DNA from: Asticcacaulis taihuensis | Lineage (GTDB): Bacteria; Pseudomonadota; Alphaproteobacteria; Caulobacterales; Caulobacteraceae | DNA length: 64,000 nucleotides | Assembly: GCF_900100255.1 (NCBI RefSeq) | Contig: NZ_FMTS01000001.1 | Location: forward strand, 1,407,760 to 1,471,759 | Reading direction: 5' to 3' | Shown here: positions 18,731-28,231 of the stretch, in pieces | How positions within the stretch are numbered: position 1 is the first letter of the stretch | Layout: every line of letters starts with the position of its first letter | The notes under the pieces: generated by a model | What the model was told of the DNA's origin: nothing | Databases searched by the model: none | The model's input: only the letters and a program-made list of their open reading frames with translations | Program-made: the position numbers and the translations under genes

Positions 18731-20314
18731 TTGAGCCCCTTGTCCGCCGCCCCCTCGCGCACACAGCTTATCTCCCTGCCAATCTTCTGGCAGGTGATGG
18801 GCCTTTCACTCGCCGTGCTGGTACTGGCACTGGTCATCCCCGTGCTCGTGGTGCTGAAGGCGCCCGAACCGCCGCCCTCCGGCTACAGCCTGACGGAGGC
18901 GGTGACCGCGCTCAAGACCGGCGAGGTCCGGCTGCAGAACGGCCACCGGCTGAAGGCCATCACCGTCTCCGCGCGCCCGGCCTTTATCGACAAGGCGCCG
19001 GACGCGACGGATTCCCGCGCCCTGCGGACCTATAATTTCCAGGCCGGCATTGCCCAGAAACTGGCGGCGGAACTGCATGTGCCGACGGATACGGTCTTCG
19101 TGCATATCCAGCCGCATCGCCGCTTCGATGGCGGCCCAAGAACCTTCGCGTTTCAGCGTGACGGCTTCCCGGCCGCCGGTCCGAACGTCATGACATCGCA
19201 GGCGCCGCCCAATGACTTCCCGCGCCTGGATCAGGGCCCGGATCAGGCACAGGGTGCGCACGAAGGGCCGGCCAGCGATATGCCGCCCGCCGACCGTGCT
19301 TTCAATCCCGGCTTTGGCGGCAATCGTGTGGTGACCTTCAACGGCGAGACCCGCGCCGATATCTTCTATCCCGCCTTCAGCGCCGCCTGGCAACTCAAGG
19401 ACGGCACCTGGCGCGTCATTACCCCGCCCAGGGAACTGATCGCCCCCTGGCAGGAGCGCCTCCTGCTCGGCTTCGTCCTGACGGCCCTGCTGATCCTGCC
19501 GCTCGCCTGGTGGCTGTCGCAGCGGCTCTCCCGGCCGATCATCGCCTTTTCCGAAGCTGCCTCCAAGCTGAGCGTGGAGGACAATGCGCCGCCCGTGCTT
19601 TCCGTCGGCCCGCGCGAGGTGCGCGCCGCCGCCGAGGTGCTCAATGAAATGCAGGCGCGCATCCGCAAGCAGGTGGAAAGCCGCACCATGCTGATGGCGG
19701 CCATCGCCCACGACCTCAAGACGCCGCTGGCCCGGATGCGCCTGCGCATCGAGGATGTCCCCGCCCCCCTGCGCGAAAAGCTGAATAACGACATCGCCCA
19801 CATGGATGGGCTGATCCGCAGCGCCATGAGCTTCACCAGCGCCCACAAGATGAACGAGACCCTGCGGCCGCTTGATTTCTCGGCGCTGGTCGACTCCTTG
19901 AGCGACGATCTGTGCGCCGTTTGCGATATGGACCCGGCACGGATCGAGGATAATATCATGGTCCGGGGCGACGCCGTGGCGCTGAAGCGTATCCTGATCA
20001 ACCTGGTCGAAAACGCCGGACGCTATGCCGGCGGCTGCCGCATCGAACTGGCGCGGCGCGGCAACAAGGCGGAACTGCGCGTCATCGATAACGGCCCCGG
20101 CCTGCCGTCCGAAGCCCTGGAAACCGTCTTCGAGCCTTTCTACCGGCTGGAGTCCTCGCGCAACCGCGATACCGGCGGCACGGGCCTCGGCCTTTCGGTG
20201 GCGCGCGCCCTGACCGAAGCGCAAGGCGGCACACTGACGGCCACCAACCGCTATGAGGGCACAGACATTGTCGGGCTGGAACTATTGATGGTCCTGCCGA
20301 TATTGGCGCGCTAA
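18731..20314 (+). CDS. Membrane sensor histidine kinase
   Basis: EnvZ-like kinase of 527 residues. Membrane spans lie at about 22-42 and 243-263; the periplasmic region between them (about 200 residues) is Pro/Gln-rich and not recognised. A HAMP domain follows (about 264-316), then the dimerisation H-box AIAHDLKTPLARMRLRIED with His327, and the ATPase boxes NLVENAGRY, VIDNGPGLP and GGTGLGLSVARA. The start is TTG, just after the regulator's stop; ATG at 18797 would cut into the first membrane span. Probably co-transcribed with the regulator. Confidence 0.9.
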   Translation: MSPLSAAPSRTQLISLPIFWQVMGLSLAVLVLALVIPVLVVLKAPEPPPSGYSLTEAVTALKTGEVRLQNGHRLKAITVSARPAFIDKAPDATDSRALRTYNFQAGIAQKLAAELHVPTDTVFVHIQPHRRFDGGPRTFAFQRDGFPAAGPNVMTSQAPPNDFPRLDQGPDQAQGAHEGPASDMPPADRAFNPGFGGNRVVTFNGETRADIFYPAFSAAWQLKDGTWRVITPPRELIAPWQERLLLGFVLTALLILPLAWWLSQRLSRPIIAFSEAASKLSVEDNAPPVLSVGPREVRAAAEVLNEMQARIRKQVESRTMLMAAIAHDLKTPLARMRLRIEDVPAPLREKLNNDIAHMDGLIRSAMSFTSAHKMNETLRPLDFSALVDSLSDDLCAVCDMDPARIEDNIMVRGDAVALKRILINLVENAGRYAGGCRIELARRGNKAELRVIDNGPGLPSEALETVFEPFYRLESSRNRDTGGTGLGLSVARALTEAQGGTLTATNRYEGTDIVGLELLMVLPILAR

Positions 20315-20384
20315 GTCGTTTCAAATCCGACTATAAAAATGTCGCTTACGACCTTGATTATAAGGCCCTGATCTGGAATTTCTG

Positions 20385-20398
20385 TGATAACGTTACCA
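20385..20398. promoter_or_regulatory. LacI-type operator upstream of gap
   Basis: TGATAACGTTACCA is an almost perfect palindrome (12 of 14 positions symmetric) centred on AACGTT. It is about 105 bases before the gap start. Very similar 14-mers occur at 47268 and 57388. The consensus TGATARCGYTACCA fits the LacI/GalR family. Confidence 0.65.
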
Positions 20399-20503
20399 TA
20401 TCCTGGTCAGCGCGAAATAAGGCTTGACTTCAAAGCCTTGAGGCTAAAAAACCACCGCGCAATTACAGCGATTGGTGCTGCTATCTCATAAAAGGATTTC
20501 CCC

Positions 20504-21526
20504 ATGGCTTTACGTGTCGCCATCAACGGTTTTGGCCGCATCGGCCGTCTGGTTCTGCGCTCGATCATTGAGCATAACCGCACGGACATCGAAGTGGTTG
20601 CGATCAACGACCTGGGCCCGGTGGAAACCAATGCGCACCTGCTGCGCTACGATTCGATCCACGGCCGGTTCCCGGCCAAGGTGGCCGTCGAGGGCGACAG
20701 CCTGGTCATCACCGCCAATGGCAAGACCTATGCGCCGATCAAGGTGACGGCGATCCGCAATCCGGCCGAACTGCCGCATAAGGATCTCAAGGTCGATATC
20801 GCCTTCGAATGCACCGGCATCTTCACCAAGCGCGACACCGCCGCCGCCCACCTGGAAGCCGGCGCCAAGCGCGTCATCGTCTCGGCTCCGGCCGACGGCG
20901 CCGACAAGACCATCGTCTACGGCGTCAACCACGATGTCCTGACCAAGGATGACCTGGTCATCTCCAACGCTTCCTGCACCACCAACTGCCTGGCGCCGGT
21001 CGCCAAGGTGCTGCATGACCTTTGCGGCATCGTCAACGGCTACATGACGACGATCCACTCCTACACCAACGACCAGCCGTCGCTCGACCAGATGCACAAG
21101 GATCTGTATCGCGCCCGCGCCGCCGCCCTTTCCATGATCCCGACCTCGACCGGCGCCGCCAAGGCCGTTGGCCTCGTCCTGCCGGAACTGAAGGGCAAGC
21201 TGGACGGTTCCTCGATCCGCGTGCCCACCCCGAACGTCTCGGCCGTCGACCTGGTGTTCAATGCCGGCCGCGACGTGACGAAGGAAGAGATCAACGCCGC
21301 CATCAAGGCCGCCGCTGACGGCCCGATGAAGGGTGTTCTGGCCTATACCGACGAGCCGCTGGTCTCGCACGACTTCAACCACGAGCCCGCCTCCTCGACC
21401 TTCGCCCTGGCCCAGACCCAGGTCATCGAAGGCAAGCTGGTGCGCATCCTTTCGTGGTACGACAACGAATGGGGCTTCTCCTCGCGCATGGCCGACACGG
21501 CCGTCGCCTTCGGTAAGTTCCTCTGA
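20504..21526 (+). CDS. gap: Glyceraldehyde-3-phosphate dehydrogenase
   Basis: NAD(P)-dependent enzyme of glycolysis and gluconeogenesis. At 340 residues it is standard length. The Rossmann start is [17 protein letters not shown], the catalytic Cys is in [13 protein letters not shown] (about residue 158), and [20 protein letters not shown] and [13 protein letters not shown] are family hallmarks. AAAGGA lies upstream of the ATG. A LacI-type operator lies upstream and a terminator downstream, so it can be transcribed separately from pgk. Confidence 0.97.
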   Translation: MALRVAINGFGRIGRLVLRSIIEHNRTDIEVVAINDLGPVETNAHLLRYDSIHGRFPAKVAVEGDSLVITANGKTYAPIKVTAIRNPAELPHKDLKVDIAFECTGIFTKRDTAAAHLEAGAKRVIVSAPADGADKTIVYGVNHDVLTKDDLVISNASCTTNCLAPVAKVLHDLCGIVNGYMTTIHSYTNDQPSLDQMHKDLYRARAAALSMIPTSTGAAKAVGLVLPELKGKLDGSSIRVPTPNVSAVDLVFNAGRDVTKEEINAAIKAAADGPMKGVLAYTDEPLVSHDFNHEPASSTFALAQTQVIEGKLVRILSWYDNEWGFSSRMADTAVAFGKFL

Positions 21527-21535
21527 TAAGATTAG

Positions 21536-21565
21536 CCCCGCCGGATCGTCTCGGCGGGGTTTTTC
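21536..21565 (+). terminator. Terminator of gap
   Basis: CCCCGCCG, an eight-base loop and CGGCGGGG followed by TTTTTC, 9 bases after the gap stop codon. Confidence 0.85.
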
Positions 21566-21580
21566 TTCACGGACCAGGTC

Positions 21581-21898
21581 ATGGCAATCAAAGAGCAACT
21601 GTCAAAGGAGGACCAGGCCCTGCCCTGGCTGATCGGAGCTTTTGTTGCCGGTGTGGTGACCATGTTCACTCTCGTGATGCTTGCTCTCAGGTTATATGTT
21701 GATATTGACCACCCGTATGTGGTTGTCGCCATTGTCCTTTGTCTATTTTCGGTCCTGACCTGGATTTGTCGTAACCGGGCTTCCGTTAAACCCTCAGTCG
21801 CATCACAGGTTCTGATCGTTATCGGCCAATCCTTACTTTTGACAACCGGCGCCGCCGGTACTTTTTACTTTCTAATGTCCATTTACCCGCCGAATTAA
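21581..21898 (+). CDS. Small three-span membrane protein
   Basis: A 105-residue hydrophobic protein with three predicted spans (about 14-40, 45-62 and 74-100), starting MAIKEQLSKEDQALPWLIGA. It lies between the gap terminator and pgk, with AGG-poor upstream text, and ends 36 bases before pgk. Family not recognised; base composition is somewhat more AT-rich than that of its neighbours, which may mean a recent or fast-evolving gene. Nothing in it indicates enzymatic function. Confidence 0.6.
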   Translation: MAIKEQLSKEDQALPWLIGAFVAGVVTMFTLVMLALRLYVDIDHPYVVVAIVLCLFSVLTWICRNRASVKPSVASQVLIVIGQSLLLTTGAAGTFYFLMSIYPPN

Positions 21899-21934
21899 TA
21901 CCGGCGACGGCACATCCAGAGGAATCTGCCTTCC

Positions 21935-23110
21935 ATGACCTTCAAGACTCTCGACGACGTTTCTGACCTCAACGGCAAGACCGCGCTGGTGCGCGTCGAT
22001 TTCAACGTGCCGGTCGAGAATGGCCGCATCACCGATGACACCCGCTTGAAGGTCGCTCTGCCGACCATTAAAAAGCTGCTCGACAAGGGCGCCACGGTGG
22101 CCCTACTGGCCCACTTTGATCGCCCCAAGGGCAAGGTCGTACCGGAAATGTCGCTCGGCTTCGTGGCCCCGGCGCTTTCCGCCCTGCTCGGCCAGGATGT
22201 TGCCTTTGCCGGTAGTCTTGATCAGCGCTATGCCGGCCCGGCCAGGGTTGTGCTTTATGAAAACGTCCGCTTCCATCCCGGCGAGGAAAAGAACGACGCC
22301 GGCTTCGCCAGGCAACTGGCCGCGCTCGGTGATATCTATGTCAACGACGCCTTCTCCGCCGCCCACCGCGCCCATGCTTCCACCGAAGGCGTGGCCCACC
22401 TGATCCCGGCCTATGCCGGTGAATCCATGCGCCGCGAACTGACTGCGCTCGATGCCGCCCTGGGCAATCCGCAGCGCCCGACGCTCGGCATTGTCGGCGG
22501 CTCCAAGGTCTCCACCAAGCTCGACCTGCTGAAAAACCTGGTCAGCAAGCTGGACTACCTCGCCATCGGCGGCGGCATGGCCAATACCTTCCTGTTTGCC
22601 CAAGGCTACGATGTCGGCGGCTCTTTGTGCGAAAAGGATCTGAAGGACACCGCTCTTGAGATCATGGCGGCAGCCAGCGAGGCCGACTGCCGTCTCCTGC
22701 TACCGCTCGATGTCGTGGTGGCGCAGGAATTCAAGGCCAATGCCGCCAACCGCACGGAGGATATCGGTTCGCCACTCACCGATGCCGACAAAATTTTCGA
22801 CGCCGGCCCCAGGACGGTCGATGAACTGTGCAAGATCATGGCCGGCGCCAAGACCCTAATCTGGAACGGCCCGCTCGGTGTGTTTGAATTGCCACCGTTC
22901 GACGCCGCAACCGTCGCGGCCGCGAAATTTGCTGCGGAGCAAACCAGATCAGGTAAGCTGGTCGCCGTGGCCGGTGGCGGCGATACTGTTGCCGCGCTGA
23001 ACCACGCCGGCGTGACCGACGACATGACGTTTGTCTCGACCGCCGGGGGCGCCTTCCTCGAATGGATGGAGGGCAAGGTTCTGCCGGGCGTCGCCGCGCT
23101 GGAAGCGTAA
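21935..23110 (+). CDS. pgk: Phosphoglycerate kinase
   Basis: Transfers phosphate between 1,3-bisphosphoglycerate and ADP. The 391-residue protein shows the signature [18 protein letters not shown], the Arg-rich substrate site ([23 protein letters not shown]), the hinge-region [12 protein letters not shown] and the nucleotide-binding [18 protein letters not shown] precedes the ATG by about 10 bases. It is followed by fba, giving the order gap-pgk-fba. Confidence 0.97.
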   Translation: MTFKTLDDVSDLNGKTALVRVDFNVPVENGRITDDTRLKVALPTIKKLLDKGATVALLAHFDRPKGKVVPEMSLGFVAPALSALLGQDVAFAGSLDQRYAGPARVVLYENVRFHPGEEKNDAGFARQLAALGDIYVNDAFSAAHRAHASTEGVAHLIPAYAGESMRRELTALDAALGNPQRPTLGIVGGSKVSTKLDLLKNLVSKLDYLAIGGGMANTFLFAQGYDVGGSLCEKDLKDTALEIMAAASEADCRLLLPLDVVVAQEFKANAANRTEDIGSPLTDADKIFDAGPRTVDELCKIMAGAKTLIWNGPLGVFELPPFDAATVAAAKFAAEQTRSGKLVAVAGGGDTVAALNHAGVTDDMTFVSTAGGAFLEWMEGKVLPGVAALEA

Positions 23111-23251
23111 TTGGAACAATAGTTGCAGGGCTATTGTCGCATTTAAAATTTATGTCCGGACGGTTCAAAACAGGTCAAAGACCACGCCGTTCGGGCAGTT
23201 TACCGGCCCCGCCACAGGGCCATTTCACAACTAGCCAAAAAAGGGAAAATA

Positions 23252-24289
23252 ATGGCTCGTATAAGTTTGCGTCAGTTGCTCGATCACGCCGCCGAAAATA
23301 ACTATGGCGTGCCGGGCTTCAACATCAACAACATGGAACAGGGCATCGCCATCATGGAGGCGGCGCGCAAGACCGCGTCACCGGTGATCCTCCAGGCCTC
23401 GCGCGGCGCCCGTGCCTATGCCAACGACCTGATGCTGAAGCGCATCATCAATGCGCTGGCCGAAATCTACCCGGAAATCCCGCTCTGCATGCACCAGGAC
23501 CATGGCAACTCCTTGGGCACCTGCGCCTCGGCCATCCAGCACGGCTTCACCTCGGTGATGATGGACGGCTCCCTGAAGGCCGATGCCAAGACCCCGGCCG
23601 ACTACGACTACAATGTCGATATCACCCGCAAGGTCGTCGAGATGGCCCATGCCTGCGGCGTCTCGGTCGAGGGCGAACTGGGCGTGCTTGGCTCGCTGGA
23701 AACCGGCATGGGCGAAGCCGAAGACGGCCACGGCGCCGAGGGCGTCCTGTCGCATGACCAGCTCCTGACCGATCCGGATCAGGCCGTCGATTTTGTCGCC
23801 AAAACCGGAGTCGATGCGCTCGCCATCGCCATGGGCACCAGCCACGGCGCTTACAAGTTCACGCGCAAGCCGGATGGCGAAGTGCTGGCCATGCACGTCA
23901 TCGAGGCCATCCACAAGCGCCTGCCCAATACCCATCTCGTCATGCACGGCTCGTCTTCCGTGCCGCAGGAATTGCAGGACGAGATCAACGCCTATGGCGG
24001 CGCCATTCCGCAGACCTGGGGCGTACCGGTCGAGGAACTGCAAAAGGCCATCAAGATGGGCGTGCGCAAGATCAATATCGATACCGACCTGCGCCTGGCC
24101 ATCACCGCCGGTATCCGCAAGACCATGTCGGAAAACCCGGCCGGTTTCGATCCGCGCAGCTATTTCAAGCCGGCCTATGCCCTGATGCAGAAGGTCTGCG
24201 AAGACCGCTTCGAGCAGTTCGGCACCGCGGGCAATGCCCCGAAGATCAAGCCGGTCTCGCTGCAGAATATGGTGCAGTTCTATTTGTAA
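23252..24289 (+). CDS. fba: Class II fructose-bisphosphate aldolase
   Basis: Zinc-dependent aldol cleavage of fructose 1,6-bisphosphate. The 345 residues belong to the Calvin-cycle-type subgroup: [14 protein letters not shown], zinc-site [58 protein letters not shown] and [15 protein letters not shown] is a good ribosome site. A strong terminator closes the gap-pgk-fba block. Confidence 0.96.
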   Translation: MARISLRQLLDHAAENNYGVPGFNINNMEQGIAIMEAARKTASPVILQASRGARAYANDLMLKRIINALAEIYPEIPLCMHQDHGNSLGTCASAIQHGFTSVMMDGSLKADAKTPADYDYNVDITRKVVEMAHACGVSVEGELGVLGSLETGMGEAEDGHGAEGVLSHDQLLTDPDQAVDFVAKTGVDALAIAMGTSHGAYKFTRKPDGEVLAMHVIEAIHKRLPNTHLVMHGSSSVPQELQDEINAYGGAIPQTWGVPVEELQKAIKMGVRKINIDTDLRLAITAGIRKTMSENPAGFDPRSYFKPAYALMQKVCEDRFEQFGTAGNAPKIKPVSLQNMVQFYL

Positions 24290-24312
24290 GGATCACTGGC
24301 TTTAAGCCTACG

Positions 24313-24340
24313 AAAGGCCACCGCATCGCGGTGGCCTTTA
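24313..24340 (+). terminator. Terminator of fba
   Basis: AAAGGCCACCGC, ATC loop, GCGGTGGCCTTT: a perfect 12-bp stem 23 bases after the fba stop. Confidence 0.85.
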
Positions 24341-24492
24341 CTTAGGTTTGCGACAAGGCCGCTATGGCGCTACAGGGTGGACATCAAATGTGCAACTTGG
24401 GCGCCTTATCGAAAGCGGACATTACCGACTGGCTGCGATCGAAAACATCGAACTCGGCCTTACAGGTCATAATGCCTAATTTGGCGAGTTGT

Positions 24493-25317
24493 TTACCAAG
24501 CAACCTTTGCAGGCAGAAACTCGGCGAACAGATCGTCGTAATAGGGCTTTAGCTCTGCCAGATTCGGCTTGGCATGACCTTTCGAGTACAGGTCGTACTT
24601 GTTGAATTTCAACACCCATTCCAGCATGGCGCGATCCTTGTCATTGCACAGGTGATCGTAAGCGCCATGCTTGTGCCAGGGATAGAAGGAATGGAAGCGC
24701 AGCATATAGAGCGCTTCATCCGGCAGATAAGGCTTCATCACCTCGGCAATATAGCCATCGTGGCCGAATGACATGTGCACAGTCTCAAGACCGCAATTGG
24801 GTTCGTAAATGCCATATTTGGTCTGGTATTCCGGCACATTACGATCCGGGTTGCCGGCAAAATATTCGTGAAAGACAATGTGCTCCGACCAGGCGCAGCC
24901 CACGGGATAGGTATCCCCAACCACGCCCCATTGCGGTTCACCCCACAGGCAAAGGCATTTGCCCAGGTCGTGCAGAAAGCCGGTCAGGATCATCCAGCGT
25001 GGCAGTCCGTCACGGCGCATGGCCTCCGAGGTTTGCAAAAGATGATCGGTCTGGGTCAGATCGGTGTCCGGATCGCTCTCATCGACCAGAGCATTGAGAA
25101 ATTCCGCGGCCTCCCATATCGACTTCTGCCCCCTTGTCAGGCCGAAATATTCGGCCTCCTTGCGCAGAACATAGTCAACCGTCATCTGCTCGTGATTATG
25201 GCGATAAAACTGAGCGACGCCAGGCACGGCCGCCGCGTCATATTGACGAAATTCGTCCTCGCTCCTGCCTTCCTTATAGCGGCTGTCATCGGCAGCCTGT
25301 GTGGCGTTTGCACCCAT
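24493..25317 (-). CDS. Myo-inositol oxygenase
   Basis: Converts myo-inositol and oxygen to D-glucuronate with a di-iron centre. The 274-residue protein keeps all six iron ligands known from the mammalian enzyme: His92 (TDHLLQTSE), His116 and Asp117 (GFLHDLGK), His186 (SFGHDGY), His209 (RFHSFYPWH) and Asp242 (KFNKYDLYSK). The motif GEPQWGVVGDTYPVGC is also diagnostic. It diverges from a small membrane peptide, a GRP sugar permease and a LacI-type repressor. Bacterial members are uncommon; most inositol catabolism uses iol dehydrogenases instead. Confidence 0.93.
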   Translation of the reverse strand: MGANATQAADDSRYKEGRSEDEFRQYDAAAVPGVAQFYRHNHEQMTVDYVLRKEAEYFGLTRGQKSIWEAAEFLNALVDESDPDTDLTQTDHLLQTSEAMRRDGLPRWMILTGFLHDLGKCLCLWGEPQWGVVGDTYPVGCAWSEHIVFHEYFAGNPDRNVPEYQTKYGIYEPNCGLETVHMSFGHDGYIAEVMKPYLPDEALYMLRFHSFYPWHKHGAYDHLCNDKDRAMLEWVLKFNKYDLYSKGHAKPNLAELKPYYDDLFAEFLPAKVAW

Positions 25318-25519
25318 AATTACGTCTCCTCTGATCTTATCCGGTTTTGTCTACGTTATCGCTTACGTATTTTAATTTCGCAAGGTGTGATAAATTTCAA
25401 AAGCCTCTTTGTGCGTTACTAATCACGCCTTGACACACCCTACGTAATGGGTAACGTTCCGTGGGTGCCCAAACCTTCCCACTGAGAGAACGGACGGGCC
25501 ACAGGAAATGAGGAAACTG
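25318..25519. promoter_or_regulatory. Divergent control region of the inositol locus
   Basis: The 200-base gap between two opposite transcripts contains TTGACA at 25430-25435 and a partial palindrome TGGGTAACGTTCCG at 25448-25461 with the same AACGTT core as the LacI-type operators, plus CTACGTTATC near 25351. A binding site for the repressor encoded at 27070 is plausible but not proven. Confidence 0.4.
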
Positions 25520-25639
25520 ATGAACGAACAGCAGACGACCAGGTCGTCCATAGCGCGCGCGGTATTCACCGATATTCAATTCTGGGTTCCCGTACTGGTT
25601 CTGGCCTGCGGCATCCTTCTCCTGGCGCTCATCCACTGA
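25520..25639 (+). CDS. 39-residue single-span membrane peptide
   Basis: The start at 25520 is chosen because GAGGA lies 5 bases upstream; ATG at 25508 would add four residues. The product reads MNEQQTTRSSIARAVFTDIQ, then a Trp-Val-Pro motif and one hydrophobic span ending LLLALIH. It is followed 51 bases later by the sugar permease on the same strand, so it may be a permease accessory peptide. I have an impression that similar peptides precede sugar permeases elsewhere, but cannot confirm it here. Confidence 0.55.
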   Translation: MNEQQTTRSSIARAVFTDIQFWVPVLVLACGILLLALIH

Positions 25640-25690
25640 AACGTGCCCCCTGAATCCGTATAAAAACTTGGGAAAGAAAGGACCGCCATC

Positions 25691-26974
25691 ATGGCGTCTT
25701 CACAAAAGACGGCTGCGGGAGCGGCCAATCCGCAACACATGCTGGGCGTCTTATGCGGCCTGGCGGCCGGCGCCTGGCTTGGCGCGGCGGAAGCGCCGAC
25801 CAAACTGGTCACGGCGGGTTTCTCTCCTTTCGCCATCTCTCTGTGTATGGTGGCCGGCGTCTTCGCCGCGCGCTGGACTTTCCCGACCCTGATGAAAGGC
25901 ACAGGCTTTGTGTTTTCGGACATCGCCAGCAAACCTCACCTTATCGTCTGGGCGCTTCTGGCGGGTGCGCTATGGGCTGTCGCCAACACCCTGACCGTAT
26001 TCGCCATTCGTGATGTCGGCCTCGCTACGGCCTTTCCTTTGTGGAACACCAATTCCCTGATCGGTTTGTTATGGGGCTGTCTGCTGTTTCGTGAAATGCG
26101 GGGGGCAGGCGCGCGCACCGCCGGCAAGGTGATATTCGGCACCCTGGCCATTATCGCCGCCGCCATTATGCTGGGCTTCAGCACGCTTCACGATCCGGGC
26201 GCGTCACCACACGCGATCCGTGGCCTGGCCGCGGCCGCAGGCGCCAGCCTGATGTGGGGCACCATGTATGTGCCTTACCGCAAAGCCTATCTGAGCGGCA
26301 TGAATCCTCTTTCCTTCGTCACCATTTTCACCTTCGGCGAGTTGGGCACCATGCTGGCCCTGACCTGGTTTTTCGATCGCGGCTCGCATTCCTCGGCCAT
26401 GCAGCTTATTCATAGCCGGCAGGTGCTGTTTTGGCTGTTCCTGGGCGGCTTTGTGTGGGTGATTGGTGATCTGTTTCAGCAATTTGCCACCAAATATCTC
26501 GGCATTAGCCGTGGCATTCCCTTGTCCAACACCAATCAGCTATGGGGACTGGCCTGGGGCGCGCTTGTGTTCGGAGAACTGGCCGGCGCCGATAAATTAC
26601 ATCTTGGCCTCGTCGCCGGCGGTTCGCTGCTTATGATCTTCGGGGCGCTGGCCATCAGCACGGCGTCGGCCGGCACGAACGAGATGAGCCGCCGCGACGA
26701 AGCCTTGCGACGCGAGTGCGACCGCTATGGCCTTGATTACCAGGAAACGCTGAGGGCGCAAAATGGCGACGAGACCAAGGGGCCGCGCGCCCGGCGCTGG
26801 TGGGACTGGGTCATAGTGACTGCCGCTGTCGGGCTGTTTGCCTGGCTGGCCGCCGATGCGGTTGTACCGCCTTTGGCGATGAATTGGGGCTGGGTAGCGG
26901 TCCTTTGCGCCATCCTGCTGGTGGCGCTGGCGGCAGGCTGCTGGGCACTGTGGACGCGCACGCGTTTCAGTTAG
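25691..26974 (+). CDS. GRP-family sugar permease
   Basis: A 10- to 12-span permease of the glucose/ribose porter type (drug/metabolite superfamily, related to RhaT and GlcU). Typical repeats are visible: AAGAWLGAAEAPTKLV, LLAGALWAVANTLTVFAIRD, AFPLWNTNSLIGLLWG in the first half and ASLMWGTMYVPYRKAYLSGM, GIPLSNTNQLWGLAWGALVF in the second. A hydrophilic stretch (about 326-365) separates a final pair of spans, making it longer (427 residues) than usual. AAAGGA precedes the ATG. The neighbouring inositol oxygenase and repressor suggest inositol or a related polyol as substrate; this is inference. Confidence 0.85.
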   Translation: MASSQKTAAGAANPQHMLGVLCGLAAGAWLGAAEAPTKLVTAGFSPFAISLCMVAGVFAARWTFPTLMKGTGFVFSDIASKPHLIVWALLAGALWAVANTLTVFAIRDVGLATAFPLWNTNSLIGLLWGCLLFREMRGAGARTAGKVIFGTLAIIAAAIMLGFSTLHDPGASPHAIRGLAAAAGASLMWGTMYVPYRKAYLSGMNPLSFVTIFTFGELGTMLALTWFFDRGSHSSAMQLIHSRQVLFWLFLGGFVWVIGDLFQQFATKYLGISRGIPLSNTNQLWGLAWGALVFGELAGADKLHLGLVAGGSLLMIFGALAISTASAGTNEMSRRDEALRRECDRYGLDYQETLRAQNGDETKGPRARRWWDWVIVTAAVGLFAWLAADAVVPPLAMNWGWVAVLCAILLVALAAGCWALWTRTRFS

Positions 26975-27069
26975 GCAATTCTGGCTCTGGCTCCTGGCGT
27001 CTGGACGCCGTTACCGAAGCGTGTGAATAGACCTATCAACAGGTTCAACACACTTTAAAAGTTCCCTCA

Positions 27070-28077
27070 ATGGTGGTCAGGCTCAAAGACATAGCCCGCG
27101 ATCTCGGCGTTTCTACGGTTACCGTCTCAAAGGTATTGCGCGGCCGGACCGACATCGGTCAGAAAACCCGTGAGCGCGTTCTGAAGCGGATGGACGAGCT
27201 GAACTACCAGCCCAATATGCTGGCGCGCGCCCTGGCGGGTGGCCGTTCCTATGCGGTCGGGTTGGTGGTGCCGGACCTGGTCCACCCTTTCTTCGGCGAA
27301 TTCGCCCGATCACTGGCCGGGGCGCTGCGTTCGGAAGGTCTGGTGCTGGTTCTGGCGTCTTCCGAAGAAGATCCAGATATCGAGGAACAGGAAATCCAGA
27401 CCCTTTTGACGCGCGGCGTCGATGTCTTGCTGGTCGCTTCCTGCCGCCCGTCAACGCACCCCCCCAAGGCTTTGACCGAAACCACCACGCCCGTTGTGCT
27501 CATTGACCGTCATTTTCCAAAATTGCCAATGGATTTCGTCGGCACCAATGACCTCATGGTGGGTGAAGTGGCGGGGCGCCATCTGGCCGGCATTGGCCGC
27601 AGACGGATCGCCCATATTGGCGGGCGCGGCATCAGTCCGACCGCAGACCGGCTCAAAGGCTTCCAGCGCGCCCTGGCCGCGGTGGGTATCGAACTGCCCA
27701 AAGAGTATGTCGTGACTCGTGAACGCTTTGAAGAAAGCGGCGATGCGACCGGCTACCATGCCATGCAGGAATTGCTGTCCTTGCGCGAACCGCCTGACGC
27801 CGTCTTCTGCTACAATGATCTGTCAGCCATTGGCGCCATGGACGCGGCGATGCAGGCCGGTTTGCGCATTCCGCACGATATTGCCTTCATAGGCTGCGGC
27901 AACCTGCGTTATGCCGATTATCTGCGTGTACCGCTGACCTCCGTTGACCAGAGCAGTCACCGGCTTGGAGACATGGCGGCGAAACGCGTTCTAGAACTGA
28001 GCACAGGCGCCGGCGGCGCGCCGCAAACCCTTCGCCTAGAACCGCGGTTGATTGTCCGTAAGTCAACCGTTGTCTGA
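27070..28077 (+). CDS. LacI/GalR-family transcriptional repressor
   Basis: The 335-residue protein has the LacI helix-turn-helix (LKDIARDLGVSTVTVSKVLR, residues about 4-23) with the hinge helix NMLARALAGGRSYAVGLVVP, followed by a periplasmic-binding-protein-like effector domain (DLVHPFFGEFARSLAGAL, VLIDRHFPKL, PDAVFCYNDLSAIGAMDA, TSVDQSSHRLG). It lies 95 bases after the permease, on the same strand. It probably controls the inositol oxygenase and permease genes and is one candidate reader of the TGATARCGYTACCA sites. Confidence 0.9.
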   Translation: MVVRLKDIARDLGVSTVTVSKVLRGRTDIGQKTRERVLKRMDELNYQPNMLARALAGGRSYAVGLVVPDLVHPFFGEFARSLAGALRSEGLVLVLASSEEDPDIEEQEIQTLLTRGVDVLLVASCRPSTHPPKALTETTTPVVLIDRHFPKLPMDFVGTNDLMVGEVAGRHLAGIGRRRIAHIGGRGISPTADRLKGFQRALAAVGIELPKEYVVTRERFEESGDATGYHAMQELLSLREPPDAVFCYNDLSAIGAMDAAMQAGLRIPHDIAFIGCGNLRYADYLRVPLTSVDQSSHRLGDMAAKRVLELSTGAGGAPQTLRLEPRLIVRKSTVV

Positions 28078-28231
28078 GTACGATTTTTACAATTATAGGG
28101 CCTCTCAGGAACTTGACGGACCGGACCCAGCCGGCTTGCCGCGCGTTTCGGACAGGCGTACACTCCGGCAAAAGTTCCGCACTCCCTTTCCGGCGCATAG
28201 ACGAAGTGGTCCATTCACAAGGAGCACAGTC

